From positions 6,492,263 to 6,556,262 of the forward strand of contig JALIGW010000031.1 of assembly GCA_023053685.1 (NCBI GenBank): a DNA stretch of 64,000 nucleotides, given 5' to 3'. A program made the translations under genes and the position numbers. The DNA is from Diadophis punctatus similis. Its lineage: Eukaryota; Chordata; Lepidosauria; Squamata; Dipsadidae. Positions 53,823 through 64,000 of the stretch are shown here, piece after piece. Every line of letters begins with the position of its first letter. The first letter of the stretch is position 1. Below the pieces are notes generated by a model. The model was not told where the DNA came from. It worked only from the letters and a program-made list of their open reading frames with translations, and did not search any database.

Positions 53823-55185
53823 TCTGCCGATGAGGAAGAAAAGCAAGAAATCCAAAAGGAAACCAGCATGGCTAAACAAAGACCTCACCGATAAACTGAA
53901 TGAAAAAAAAGATAAATACAAAAAATGGAAAGAGGGGCACATAACCAAGGCAGAGTACCAACAGACAGCCAGAATCTGTAAAGAAACAATCAGGACAGCA
54001 AAGGCCCAGAATGAACAAAGACTCGCAACAAAAGTCAAAGACAACAAAAAAAGCTTCTTCCAACACATTAACAACAAGAAAAAAATCAAAGAAACAGTTG
54101 GTCCACTAAAGAGAGAAGATGGCAAAGAAGTAACAGACAACACAGACAAAGCAGAGCTACTGAACACATTCTTCACATCAGTCTTCACACAAAAGGAAAC
54201 TGCAGCTCAACTACCCAGCAACACAAATATAAAAAACAGATTCGAAGCAAGACTCAACCTAAGCAAAAATACAGTAAGAGATCACCTATCTGAACTTAAG
54301 AAATATAAAGCACTAGGACCAGATGGATTACACCCCAGAGTCCTAAAAGAACTAGCAGAAGTCATTTCAGAACCACTGCACCACATCTTCCACAAATCCT
54401 GGAACACAGGGGAACTACCTGAGGACTGGAAAAAAGCTGACGTGGTCCCCATCTACAAAAAAGGTAAAAAAACAGACCAAGGAAACTACAGACCAATCAG
54501 CCTAACATCAATACCTGGGAAAATACTGGAAAAAATAATTAAAAACTAGATCTCCCATCATCTAGATACAACCCAAGTAATAACCAACAGCCAACACGGA
54601 TTTGTTAAGAACAAGTCATGCCAAACCAACCTCATTTCATTCTTCAACACTGTGACCAAATTAGTAGACCAGCGAAATGCAGTAGACATAATATACCTGG
54701 ACTTTAGCAAAGCATTTGACAAAGTAGACCACAACCTACTCCTTCATAAGCTAAAAAAAAAGTGGGATAGACAGCTACACAACTAGATGGATTAACAATT
54801 GGCTGACCAACCGTACCCAGCGAGTAGTCCTCAATGGCTCTAAGTCCACATGGAGACAAAGAGAAGGACCAGGGGTGACATGATAGCAGTGTTCCAATAC
54901 TTGAGGGGATGCCACAGAGAGGAGGGGGTCAGGCTGTTCTCTATGGCACCAGAAAGCCAAACAAGGAATAATGGATGGAAGCTGACCAAGGACAGATTCA
55001 ACCTGGAAGTGAGGAGAAACTTTCTGGCGGTGAGAGCGATCAACCAGAGGTTGTGAGAGCCCCAACACTTGCGACCTTCAAGGAGAGACTGGACTGCCAT
55101 CTGTCTCAAATGGTGTAGGAACTCCTGCTTGAGCAGGGGGTTGGACTAGATGAAATACAAGGTCCCTTCCAACTCTAATAATAAA
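53823..55185 (+). pseudogene. CR1 LINE inserted in another LINE, internally deleted
   Basis: 53830-54549 is an open frame of 239 codons encoding KPAWLNKDLTDKLNEKKDKY, NTFFTSVFTQKETAAQLPSN, KYKALGPDGLHPRVLKELAE, ELPEDWKKADVVPIYKKGKK and NYRPISLTSIPGKILEKIIK, the front of the CR1 RT. A stop at 54547 is followed by YLDFSKAFDKVDHNLLL (motif A). Near 54855 sequence jumps to the 3' region (GGTGACATGATAGCAGTGTT), so the ADD motif and thumb are deleted. It ends GGGGGTTGGACTAGATGAA. This is the best-preserved CR1 frame in the window. Confidence 0.9.
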
Positions 55186-55194
55186 TCTAAACCC

Positions 55195-55445
55195 TAGTGC
55201 TGATGACCTGAGAGCAGCAGCTGAAGCTCCCATTCAGTTCCACCTAATTTCTGGAGTATGCTGTTCCTAGTATTGATTTTTGCCACTGTATTCTCTAGAT
55301 GTATCTTCTAGGAGTGAGTCAGGTCCAATGTTATTCCAAGCTACTTTGGGTGGGGATTATAGGGGAGTAAGTTGTTTAAGTAGACCTTCTGGGCTTCATA
55401 TGATAGTTTGTGGTTATGGAGCTTGGTATGTCTAGCCCACAGTTT
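55195..55445 (-). pseudogene. LINE C-terminal region (Jockey/I-like), part 1
   Basis: Minus strand: LHNHKLSYEAQKVYLNNLLP, then LGITLDLTHS-stop-KIHLENTVAKINTRNSIL, QKLGGTEWELQ and LLSGHQH. This corresponds to YLGVTLDRTLTYKTHL...RNNILQKLAGTSWGA in related LINEs. It joins 53410-53822 when the CR1 is set aside. Confidence 0.68.
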
Positions 55446-55479
55446 CCCAACCTTTCTGGCAGTGGGAGAGAGGGGATGG

Positions 55480-57410
55480 TTCCAAAATGGAAAGAGGGAC
55501 ACAGACCTAAGGCATAATATCAGCAGCTCTCTCAAATATGCAAAGATAGTCAGAAAAGCAAAGGCTCAGAATGAACAAAGACTTGCAGCAAAAGTCAAAG
55601 ATAATTTTAAAAAGTTTCTTTCAACATACAGTATGAGTAACAAGAAAAAAAGGAAACAGTCAGTCCACTAAAGAGAAGATAGCAAGGAAGTAACAGACAG
55701 CAGAGAGAAAGCAGAACTGCTAATTCATTCTTTGCATCAGTATTTGCACACACAAAATTTCATAGCCCAATCTACAAAAAAAATCTAACCATTAAAGACA
55801 GACTAGAAATAACAATTAAAATAAGCAAGAAAATGGTGAGAGAACACCTGTCAGATCTTGATGAATATAAATCACCAGGACCTGATGGATTGCACACCAG
55901 AGTTCTGAAGGAGCTGGCAGATATTATCTCAGAACCATTGTACCATATATTTCAAAAATTCTGGAATACCAGGGAACTACCAGAGAATTGAAAAAGATGT
56001 GATGTGGTTCTCATCTTCAAAAAAGGAGGAAAAAAACAGACCCAGGAAACTACAGACCAATCAGCCTAACATCAATCAGCCAATCAGGGGCTAGTTGCTT
56101 ACTTACCGAGACCGGTGCGCTGCTCCGCGTTTCTCCATGCTTTGTGCGTGCGCACGCACACTACGCACGCACACCCCCTCGTGTGATTTTGCTTCTGCGC
56201 ATGCGCGGAAGCAAAATCTCGCCAAAATCTCGCGAGGGGATGCGCACGAGAGAGAGATTTCAGTGCAATTTTGCTTCCGTGCATGCGCAGAAGCAAAATC
56301 TCGCTGAAATCTCTCTCTTTCGCGCGTCACCTTGTGAGATTTCGGTACGATTTTGCTTCCATGCATGCGCAGAAGCAAAATCGCCCAAAAATTCATAAAA
56401 AAAGATGGCGACGCGCGCGACTGCCCGGTGGAGACTGTACTGGAGCAGTCGCACGCAAATTGCTTTATCGGTGGGTCCCTACCGGAGCTATGCACTGGAC
56501 CGCACCGGTAGGAACCCACCCCTGCAGCCAATACCTGGGAAGATACTGGAAAAAATAATCAACAAACAGATCTGTGAACATCTAGAAACAAATATTATTT
56601 GTTATGTATATAAGTTGTAAACAGATAAAGTTATATCTGTTTGTTAAAAACAGATCATGCCAAACTAATCTTATTTCATTCTTTGAATAAGTGACTAAAT
56701 TAGTAGACCAGCAAAATACTGTGGACATAGTATACTTAGGTTTCACCAAGGCCTTTGACAAAGTAGACCACAACCTACATTTTAGTAAACTAGAAAATGT
56801 GGGATAGACAACATCACCACCATTTGTAACTGGCTGACAAACAATACTCAAGGAGTAGTCCTTAATGTACTACATCTACATGGAGGAAAGTAAGCAGTGG
56901 GGTACCACAATGTTCCATCCTAGACCCAGTACTCTTCAATATCTTCATAAATGACTTAGATGAAGGAATAGAAGGGGAATTTATCAAATTTTCAGATGAC
57001 ACTAAGTTGGCAGGAATAGCCAATACCCCAGAAGAAAAGCTCAGGATCCAAAAAGACCTTGTCAGACTGGAACAATGTGCCCTATGTTGGAACATTTAAT
57101 GCAAGATTTTATATCTAGGTAGGAAAAACAAAAGGTACAAGTACAAATTAGGCAAAACCTGGCTCAAAAATAGTTACTGTGAGAGGGACCTTGGAGTCCT
57201 AGTGGATAATCACTTAAACATGAGCTAACAGCAGCTAATACAGTGAGGACAATTAACTAGTAGAAGAGCTTGCCTTCAGAAGTTGTAGGTGCTTCATCAC
57301 TGAAGGTTTTTAAGAAAAGGCTGGATAGCCACCTGTCTGAAATGGTATAGGATTTCCTGCTTGAGCAGGAGGTTGGACTAGAAGAACTCCAAGGTCCCTT
57401 CCAGGTCTAT
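55480..57410 (+). pseudogene. CR1 LINE split by hAT MITE
   Basis: Fragments: linker KAQNEQRLAAKVKDN (55560), RT GPDGLHTRVLKELADIIS-like near 55875, then the MITE at 56085-56524, then YLGFTKAFDKVDHNLHF where the motif A Asp is Gly (near 56735), NDLDEGIEGEFIKF and FSDDTKLAG (near 56990). It ends GCAGGAGGTTGGACTAGAAG near 57380, followed by a GATT array. Many stops. Confidence 0.87.
56085..56524. mobile_element. hAT MITE, 440 bp, perfect 8-bp duplication
   Basis: Ends CAGGGGCTAGTTGC and GGTAGGAACCCACCCCTG; identical CAGCCAAT flanks at 56077-56084 and 56525-56532. The interior is CpG-rich with three GCATGCGC(A/G)GAAGCAAAATC blocks and inverted CGAGATTTTGCTTC copies. Confidence 0.93.
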
Positions 57411-57457
57411 TCTGATTGATTGATTGATTGATTGATTGATATATTGATTGATTGATT
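57411..57457. repeat. (GATT)n at CR1 3' end
   Basis: About ten GATT units directly after the CR1 terminus. CR1 3' ends normally close with a short tandem microsatellite. Confidence 0.93.
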
Positions 57458-58084
57458 GACTAACCCACTTGATGAATAAAAATACTAGGAGGATTACTTT
57501 TATGATATGAATGTTGCTCATTTCATGAAATTGATCATCGATATGAGCAGTTTTAAAATGGATATGCCAGTCCAAAATATGTGTGCAGTTTTAACTCCTG
57601 ATTTAACTTTCATGTTTCTAAAATTGCAATTCAGTCACTTTTTAAATCTTTTCCTTCAAGTGAATTTTAAAGCCAGCAATATTTGGGAAAAATAGATTTA
57701 ATTCTGTTAGCTCTTTAATTACGATTTGTTGTGTCATCCTTCATATTAATTTTTAAAATGCTAAAAAAAATCTTAAACAGGCTCAATTAATTATATTTTA
57801 AGCCAGTTGTCCTAAGAAGATTGTGTAAAATTTAATTTCCCAAATTGTTCACATAGCTTTTCCCCCCATTGAAATGCTTATATTTAATTTAAAATTTCTA
57901 CATATTTTACAGTATTTCCAATAATATATTACTGACTATTTTTAAATCCCATAATTTATTCAAGAGAGCAATTTGTTATGAAATTATGCCCTGTTCAGTT
58001 TAATCATAGGCATATAAAACCCTTGGTTGAATCCCTTAATGAAGTATAGATAGTTGAGCTAAAATTAGCATATACTGAATTTCA
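57458..58084. other. AT-rich apparently unique sequence
   Basis: No feature recognised. Confidence 0.55.
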
Positions 58085-58200
58085 GACTATATTAATTTAA
58101 TTTAATTTAGTTTATTGTTCTTATAAGCCGCCCAATCCCGTAGGACTCAGGGTGGCGTACAACAGAAAAAAGAACAATCAGAAAATACAATAAAACAATT
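58085..58200 (+). repeat. SINE/LINE 3' tail-like repeat
   Basis: TTAATTTAATTTAGTTTATT, CTTATAAGCCGCCCAATCCC and GACTCAGGGTGGCGTACAAC; reverse complement of the block at 34056-34110. Confidence 0.55.
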
Positions 58201-58461
58201 TAAAAATTACAAAAGTTAAAAACCATATATAAATCAATATGGTGTAGTATATTATTATTTCAAAATGTAGGATTGAATTGAATCTATTTCAAGGTGTGAT
58301 ATGACATTAGAAACATCCATGACTAGCAGAAAATGTAGACTTAATTCAAGTCTGATTGAATGGTAGCTTTTGGTCTGAACTCCAGAGTGATGCATCTTTC
58401 ATGATGATCATGATGTGAAAAATTGATAGTTCTGTAATGTATGTATTCCAGCTTTTCATAC
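58201..58461. other. No recognisable feature
   Basis: Apparently unique sequence before the retroviral LTR. Confidence 0.45.
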
Positions 58462-59037
58462 TGTAGGAAGTCACCCCACCCAAAGGATCAAAACATTCAC
58501 TTCTCTCTACTACCAGGAAAATACTCCTGGCAGTCCATCCAACAGTTAAGTTTTATGAATTAGATACTTCTGTATCTATTGAGAAACCTGGAGCATTCCA
58601 TTCCATTCTGGCCAGAAATCCAAGCCAGCCAATTCAAAAACAAAACGCCTTCAGCCACAGCTCCCTCAGGCTGGAATTTTTAAGAATTTACATTTCCCCA
58701 AATTCTAAGGGCAGGACATGACCTTTAGGACATAATAGGATTAGCCCCCACCATTGAATGAATCTTTTACTATTTCACCATTGAAATAGTAAAAGACACA
58801 AGGCTCACTACATTGCACAACCCCCTGGAGCATCTCAATCACAAAACCCTGGAACCTATAAAAATCCAGCCAATGGGTCAGCCACTCCAGAAACATGCTG
58901 CTGTCACTGAAGTTCCTGGAAAACCAAATAAACAGAGACCAACCTCCATTTTATTAGCTAACCTTGTAGCCGACCTCCATTTTATTTCCAGCATTTTTTC
59001 TCCTGGATTGGAACCAGATGGGGTTTTTCTTCCTACA
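58462..59037 (+). mobile_element. Endogenous retrovirus 5' LTR
   Basis: Begins TGTAGGAAG and ends CTTCCTACA, a perfect 9-bp inverted terminal repeat; 576 bp. TATAAAAA lies at about 58857 and AATAAA at about 58926, in the promoter-then-polyadenylation order of a retroviral LTR. It is followed at once by a primer-site-like sequence and a leader. No 3' LTR is seen in the window. Confidence 0.8.
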
Positions 59038-59040
59038 ATT

Positions 59041-59058
59041 TGGCAACCCAGATGGGAC
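59041..59058 (+). other. Candidate retroviral primer-binding site
   Basis: TGGCAACCCAGATGGGAC starts three bases after the LTR, with the TGG expected of a site complementary to a tRNA CCA end. The tRNA is not determined. Confidence 0.55.
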
Positions 59059-59384
59059 TCCAAGCTAGTCTGACCAATGGACCTGACCTGGGTAAGCCTC
59101 CACCCTGCCGGCAGTAGACCCCTTTTGTCTGTGGGTAGGTTTCCCAGACCTTGCCTGTTTGGAGCAAGGGTAGTAAAGGGGAGTAGAGGTCCTGCCGAAC
59201 CCCTTTTTGGTCCGACAACTGACAGGCGGGTGTTCCCTTACTCTGATAGGGAACCAGAGTCCTCCCATGCCTCTTTTTTTTTGTTCTGAAAATTGACAGG
59301 TGGGGCAGGAAGCTTGTAAGAAAGCTTGGCCGCATGGGAGACCCAGCAGAGTCAATTGAATTTCTACATTGGAAATAGAGAGAC
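59059..59384 (+). other. Retroviral leader
   Basis: Untranslated region between primer site and gag, with a GGGTAAGC splice-donor-like step near 59089. No frame of note. Confidence 0.5.
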
Positions 59385-60060
59385 ATGGGAAGCTCTAGCT
59401 CACTGATGGCGAACATATGGCAGGCATGCCACAGGTGGCACGCAGAGCCATATCTGAGGGCATGCGAGGAGTTGCCCTATGTCAGCTCCAGCACGCATGC
59501 GCGCGCTGGCCAGCTGATTTTCGGCCTTCTTTTCAGACGTTTTCGCTCTCCCCAGGCTTCAGGAAAGCCTCCTGAAGCCTGGGGATGGCGAAAAATGGCA
59601 CAACGGGCCAAACAGAAGTTTGTTTCTGAACTTCCAGTTGGTCCGTTTGGCCATTTTTTGCTCTCCCCAGGCTTCAGGAGGATTTCCTGAACCCTGGGGA
59701 TGGCGAAAAACAGCCCAACAGGCCTACCGGAAGTCCAAATACTTCAGTGAGGCCTGTGCGCATGCGTGGGGGGAGCACGGGGGGTTGTGTGCATGCATGG
59801 TGGGCAGCATGGGGGTTGTGCGCATGCATGGGGGAGGGTATTGCATTATGGGTGCGGGCACACATGCGCGCACTATCGCACGCGCATGCACCCTTTTGGC
59901 ACCCGACCCAAAAAAGGTTGGCCATCACTGCTCTAGCTCAAGGGTTTTGCCAGGATCCCCACTAGGAGACTTGCTCAATGCTTGGGATGAGAGGCAATAG
60001 CCCGTCCTGGCTGGTATGAGAAAGATACGAGCAAGGAAATTATGCAAGAGATGGACTTTG
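59385..60060 (+). pseudogene. Endogenous retrovirus gag start, interrupted
   Basis: ATG at 59385 opens MGSSSS, a Gly-2/Ser-rich start fitting an N-myristoylated matrix protein, which targets Gag to the plasma membrane. After six codons a hAT MITE (59401-59930) interrupts. Homology resumes at 59931 and soon meets a stop at about 59998, and nothing downstream resembles capsid. This is a defective remnant of an old retroviral copy. Assignment rests on position after the LTR and the start motif. Confidence 0.55.
59401..59930. mobile_element. hAT MITE, 530 bp, perfect 8-bp duplication
   Basis: Left CACTGATGGCGAACATATGG; right reverse-complemented CAGTGATGGCCAACCTTTTT. Identical CTCTAGCT flanks at 59393-59400 and 59931-59938. 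The interior has inverted GAAGCCTGGGGA / TCCCCAGGCTTC blocks and many GCATGCG motifs. Confidence 0.93.
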
Positions 60061-60156
60061 CTAGGGACGAAGCTGGAAAACCAATTTGGCTAAATAAAGG
60101 TACTTAAAAGAAAAATATAGTAACATTTATCCCTTTTAGATTTTTCTTTTCTCTTT

Positions 60157-60211
<55 letters not shown>

Positions 60212-61240
60212 AAAAGTCTTTGTATGTTAGGTAAATGTAACTGTTAAATGTCTCTAATCCCTAGAGAAAAGAATTTTAAGTTCTGTTAGTTAAAGTTAAA
60301 ATAAACCATAAAAAGAAAAATATCTTCACCATAGTTTGCCTGGCCATCAAAACAGGGTGAAGAGAACTTGTCCCCCCCCCCAATTTCCCACTCCCTCTCT
60401 GTGCCTTTAAGAACAGGCCAAGGTAGTCAGGAGGGTATGTTTTAAGCTCATTTAGAGAAAAAAGTTTTATTTGTGCACTTTCTGTATGTGTTCTAAGTGG
60501 ATTTTATCTGTCTATTCTTTTCCTAAAACATGAGGTATGTCCATCCACAGGAGCCTCTCAAGTTTGCTTGTGTAGGGAAATAACCTTTTTCTTATTAAGT
60601 TACCTTTCTTATTCTATCAGTAGTCAGTAAAATTACTATGGAACTAACCCTGGAACATATAAACATTTTTCAATCTCTAAAATAAAGTGGTCTTTTCATC
60701 TAAACTGTGTATTGATAATATTGGGCCAAATGCTATCAGAATGTTTAGATATTGTAAAGTAAATGTTAAAGGTAGACTCTCCATGCCCCTGACAAATTGT
60801 ACACACTAAAATACTAGGCTTATACAATTATTTGGAACTTTCAGCATTCTCAAACTTCAAGTCCTTAAGTCCTCTTTAATATGTGCTTTATAAAATTATG
60901 CATTTGTTCATTTTCAGAGGTGGGACCCTTCATCTTTTCTTGCTCTGTTCATTACCAGGCATTGTTTGCCTTATTACCAGAATCCAGGGATGTATGGGGT
61001 GCTCAGGGAGGGGTAGCACCTCTGGTGTAGGGGCATGTTGTGTCCTTTTACGGCAGCTCATTTTAGGGCAGCTTTTAGGGCAGCTCGTTCACCTTTGGTC
61101 CCCACCTGTAACTCAGCTCTCACCTGTGGCTCCTAGCAGCTGTAGTGCAGCAGCCACACCCTTCAACACAGCTTCGACAGGCTGGCCAAACCAGGTTGAG
61201 AGTAGCTGTTGGGTCATCAACCTTTGGTGAGATAGGGACT
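60061..61240. other. No recognisable gene; (TG)n at 60161-60209
   Basis: AT-rich, then mixed sequence downstream of the retroviral remnant. It contains a (TG)n of about 24 units, a poly-C at 60372, and a short GGGCAGCTTTTAGGGCAGCT direct repeat near 61065. No pol or env motif seen. Confidence 0.5.
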
Positions 61241-61582
61241 TGTCTATCCTGAGCATGTGAAGACAGATTCTGGCGGACTGAGCGGATGAAATCTACTAGA
61301 ATAGGTCAACAGTCATGAAGTCTCTGCAAGTGATGTGGTACGCTAAGAGCATGGCAAGATACGAAAGACGCCCTGGTCAACCACTGCGCCCAGCCCATCT
61401 CCAACTGTCTCGACTCTTGTCCTGCTATTTGGAACAAGATGGAATCTGGGAAGAGAGAGTGAGGCTGAATATGTGCACCTCTCCCTCACTTTAATCCAAT
61501 TCACGTGCAAGTCTTGAAATCCCCCCCTCAATTCCCGTGATGATAGATGTCAAGGTCCTCTTCGAATATGATGGACGAACAT
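61241..61582. repeat. LINE 3'-end-like fragment and unassigned flank
   Basis: AGATGTCAAGGTCCTCTTCG followed by ATGATGGACGAAC at 61546 matches the LINE 3' end at 15680-15712. The preceding 300 bp are not coding and match nothing else in the window. Confidence 0.45.
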
Positions 61583-61869
61583 CAACCAGAATCCAGCTTC
61601 TCTTTTTTCTCATCTGTGGTGTCCCCATTTTGTTGTGCCTGGTTTATCTGTTTCTTTAATAACGTCAATATTGATGTCTTTTCAAACCCTGCCTGCAAGC
61701 TATCCACCCCACTCTACCTCCCCATCTCTTATCCTCTGTTCTCCATTCCTATGTCAGACCAACAATGCCTCTTTTGGGGGGAGGTGGTCTTGTTCTCATA
61801 TCTTTCAGCCCTGCACAGACAACTCCCCAACCTTTGGAAGCAGAGCACACTGAGTCAGACGCTTCCTCC
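61583..61869. other. No recognisable feature
   Basis: Mixed-composition sequence with an open plus-strand frame (61547-62275) lacking any family motif. Confidence 0.4.
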
Positions 61870-62068
61870 AGAGAAGATGGGAAAAAAAAAAGAAGTTAGC
61901 GAACCCCAGGAAAGTGCAGCTGTTTCCGGGTGCGAGGGGGTTGCCAGTCAAGTACGGCTTGCACTTTCCCGGGATCCATTTCTATGCCTTCATTTGACAC
62001 TCGGTAGCCCAGGTAGTCCAGAGAAGTTTTGTGAAATTCACACATGGACAGCTTCGCATAAAGCTTTG
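61870..62068 (-). pseudogene. Ty3/Gypsy RT fragment
   Basis: The minus strand encodes [28 protein letters not shown] and IEMDPGKVQAVL, the RT palm-to-connection segment also seen at 44741 and 47136. About 50 codons, orphaned. Confidence 0.78.
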
Positions 62069-62278
62069 CGGGAATTGGGTTTGGATCTTTTCATCCACTC
62101 GAAAGTCACCACTGCAACCAGAGTGGAACAGATCTTCCCAAGTCCTACTGATCACCCAGAAGCCTGTGAAAGTTGCAGAGAAAAAGGGACTTCTGGATCC
62201 ATTGGCCACCACTTAAAGCCAGCCATAACCGACCATAGCACCAAGCCAAGCCCACCTATCAAGAGAGAACCCTGAGAT
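62069..62278. other. No recognisable feature
   Basis: Short flank between Gypsy debris and the hAT element. Confidence 0.4.
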
Positions 62279-63229
62279 CAGGGGTGAAATCCTCCCGGTT
62301 CGGCCCGGTTACAGAGGACCGGTAGCAGACATGTGGCCTGGTTGGCGGAACCGCCAGCGATAGCTGGCTGACCATGCTCCCGAACCGGTCCCCCCTTGCC
62401 TCTTGCTCGTCCTGCCCAGCCCAGTTTCTGCTCTGCAGCTTGCCTGCCTTCCAGGTGTCCCCATGGCCAGCTTGCAAAGGCTGCTTCAGGCAGGCAAGTT
62501 GCCTTCCCTGCACAAGTGGTGGAAGTCCGGTACTCTGGTGCACTCATCTGTTTCCCTCTATGACTGGCCTTGGAAAAGAAGCCTGCCCTCAAAATTGCCC
62601 ACCTGCAGTCAGAGTTTGGAGCTTATTAAGCCTTCTTAACAAGCCTTCTTAACGCTCTCAGCAGCGTTTTTCAGTCCGGGCTGCTCGGAGTGAAAAACAT
62701 GCAATATGCTGCTTGGGATCCTTCCTCTCCAAAAGACACCACCTTTTATATTCCTGCTTGCATTGCACTCACGTTCTCCACGCGTAGCTTGCTTCGCCTT
62801 TTTTAAAGCAAAACAAAAACAAAAAACACCCCCCCACTCATTTACTCAATTGAAGGAAGAAGGCAGACAGAACCAGTTGCACACCAATGAAATCCATCCA
62901 TCCATTGCATTGCAGCCTGCAAATCCATCTCTTGTTAGCAACTGATTCTGCCTGCCTGCCTTCAATTCCTTCAATGCATGGCTGGCTCAGGAATTCTGGG
63001 AGTTGAAGTCCACAGGTCCTCAAAGAGCTGTAGTTTGCCCACCCCTGGGGTAAGTAACTTTTTTTTTTGCTTTAAAAAAATAGTAAATTGGGTTTTTTAT
63101 TTTCTTGGGGGGTTTTTTAGGAATTTTTTTTTAGACATAGCCATTTAAAATTTAGAAAGTTTTAAATTTAGCTGCTTTTATCTAAAAATATAAATAAAAT
63201 AAAATATGAAATGTTATGTGCTTTTGCAA

Positions 63230-63292
63230 TTCTGGTTAGGCAGGGGGTTGGACTAGATGACCTCCAAGGTCCCTTCTTCCAACTCTGTAAAT
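63230..63292 (+). mobile_element. CR1 3' terminal fragment inside hAT
   Basis: CAGGGGGTTGGACTAGATGA then CCTCCAAGGTCCCTTC, the CR1 3' end, about 60 bp. Confidence 0.8.
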
Positions 63293-63381
63293 CTGTTAAA
63301 ATTGTTAAATGTGTTAAATCTGTTGCTGGTGCCATTTTGTGTGCTTTTGCATTGTGTGTGAGCCAGTTGTGTTGTTGTGAG

Positions 63382-63382
<1 letters not shown>

Positions 63383-63416
<34 letters not shown>
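63383..63416. repeat. (TG)n microsatellite
   Basis: About 16 TG units inside the hAT element. Confidence 0.95.
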
Positions 63417-63593
63417 GTGTAAAGTGTAAAAGGTTTTTTTTCAGCTCTTTGTGATGTCGACTTGGCCATGCCCACCTGGTCACCTGACCACCAAGCCACA
63501 CCCACCTGAAGCCATACCCACCAGACACCAAGCCATGCCCACAAAATAAGCCACGCCCACAGAAAATTTTCACATTTCACCCCTGCCTGAGGT

Positions 63594-64000
63594 GGACCAG
63601 TGGAGACTAAAGACTCTCTTTAAAACCTCAGAAGACAACTGGAAAGACTATGGGGGAAGGACAGAAACTCATTGTAAGGTTTTCTTTCTTGCCTCATTTG
63701 CGTTGTAATTAACCAGTTAAATGGATTCATGGAGGGCTGGCATTTGGGAGTGGTTGGCACAGCAAGTTGGCGCAAGCAGGGAAGTGGCGCGGCATTTGGT
63801 CTTTATGGTGTCGCTGCTTCTATCCTGGCAAAGCTGGAGCATCGGGAAGGTTCCCTTAAGACTCTCGTCTATGGCAGTCACTTCCCGATTGAAGACCATT
63901 TGCATTGTCAGGTATCTTTCCGGGGTGGAGCCAAGAGCAAGAAGTCGGAAGAAAACAGACCTCCGTTCCTTTCACCCATTCTTTGGGGAAGCCGTGGACC
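63594..64000. other. Unassigned; possible LTR-element debris
   Basis: A minus-strand frame 63717-63905 (QMVFNREVTAIDESLKG) has no clear family match. The window ends here. Confidence 0.35.

Larger units (their letters stand above)
62279..63585. mobile_element. hAT non-autonomous element, 1307 bp
   Basis: Starts CAGGGGTGAAATCCTCCCGG and ends CACATTTCACCCCTG; CCTGAGAT (62271-62278) and CCTGAGGT (63586-63593) are an 8-bp duplication with one change. The right part carries GACTTGGCCATGCCCACCTG and AAGCCACGCCCACAG blocks of the CACCCCTG family. It also contains a captured or inserted CR1 3' end (63230-63290), a (TG)n at 63383-63414 and a CAGGAATTCTGGGAGTTGAA block near 62990. No transposase motif. 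Confidence 0.85.

Noticed and set aside
59385..59690. Open frame from the retroviral ATG into the MITE as a functional protein
   Set aside because: After the first six codons the frame is MITE sequence, so it is not a retroviral product.
61547..62275. 242-codon plus-strand frame as a host gene
   Set aside because: No family motif, low-complexity start, and it runs antisense through a clear Gypsy RT fragment.

Overview
The window looks like intergenic DNA of a squamate reptile (snake or lizard). The evidence is a dense mix of CR1 LINEs, L1 LINEs with reptile-type ORFs, tRNA-derived SINEs of the Sauria/Squam1 type, chromodomain Ty3/Gypsy and Ty1/Copia elements, hAT elements and long microsatellites. 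The species assignment is inference. I found no convincing host protein-coding gene, rRNA, tRNA gene or CRISPR array. Almost every long reading frame is transposon-derived or lies in a microsatellite.

Layout. 0-1.15 kb: fragments of a TA-flanked repeat, a CR1 endonuclease and another LINE endonuclease. 1.15-15.4 kb: a deeply nested stack. A minus-strand L1 runs from about 1.15 to 11.24 kb. Its 3' UTR is interrupted by compound foldback element FB-A (1580-6741), which carries a full-length ORF1-only L1 (half-L1 or HAL1-like, 1786-5389, 16-bp target-site duplication). The L1 ORF1 is cut by a minus-strand Copia element, which is in turn cut in its integrase by a second foldback cluster, FB-B (about 14079-15036). 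15.4-25.3 kb: CR1 fragments, hAT MITEs and AT-rich unique DNA. 25.3-27.8 kb: LTR-retrotransposon remnants, a SINE and a third foldback cluster, FB-C. 27.9-30.2 kb: a hAT transposon that keeps a BED zinc finger and dimerisation domain but has lost its catalytic core; its empty target site is preserved in a duplicated sequence at 30.7 kb. 30.9-34.4 kb: microsatellites, CR1 and a TA-flanked repeat. 34.4-38.7 kb: a second, 5'-truncated minus-strand L1. 39-42.6 kb: unclassified repeats, a large inverted repeat, a SINE and a TA MITE. 44.1-50.9 kb: at least three interleaved Gypsy elements in opposite orientations. 52-57.5 kb: a Jockey/I-like LINE split by CR1, then a CR1 split by a hAT MITE. 58.5-60.1 kb: a remnant endogenous retrovirus (LTR, candidate primer site, gag start) broken by a hAT MITE. 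60-64 kb: LTR-element debris and a 1.3-kb hAT element.

How the parts relate. Order of insertion can be read from nesting and target-site duplications. The most unusual objects are the three foldback clusters: arrays of consecutive long hairpins (arms of about 40-187 bp). They share a GC-rich cassette whose inverted ends read GGTAAGATGCRYGTCTCGC, and FB-A and FB-C share a TA-flanked terminal motif, CCGTGTTYCCC. They do not match a transposon family I can name and are the best candidates for something undescribed here. Family names are given only as precisely as the visible motifs allow; all were read by eye without database searches.
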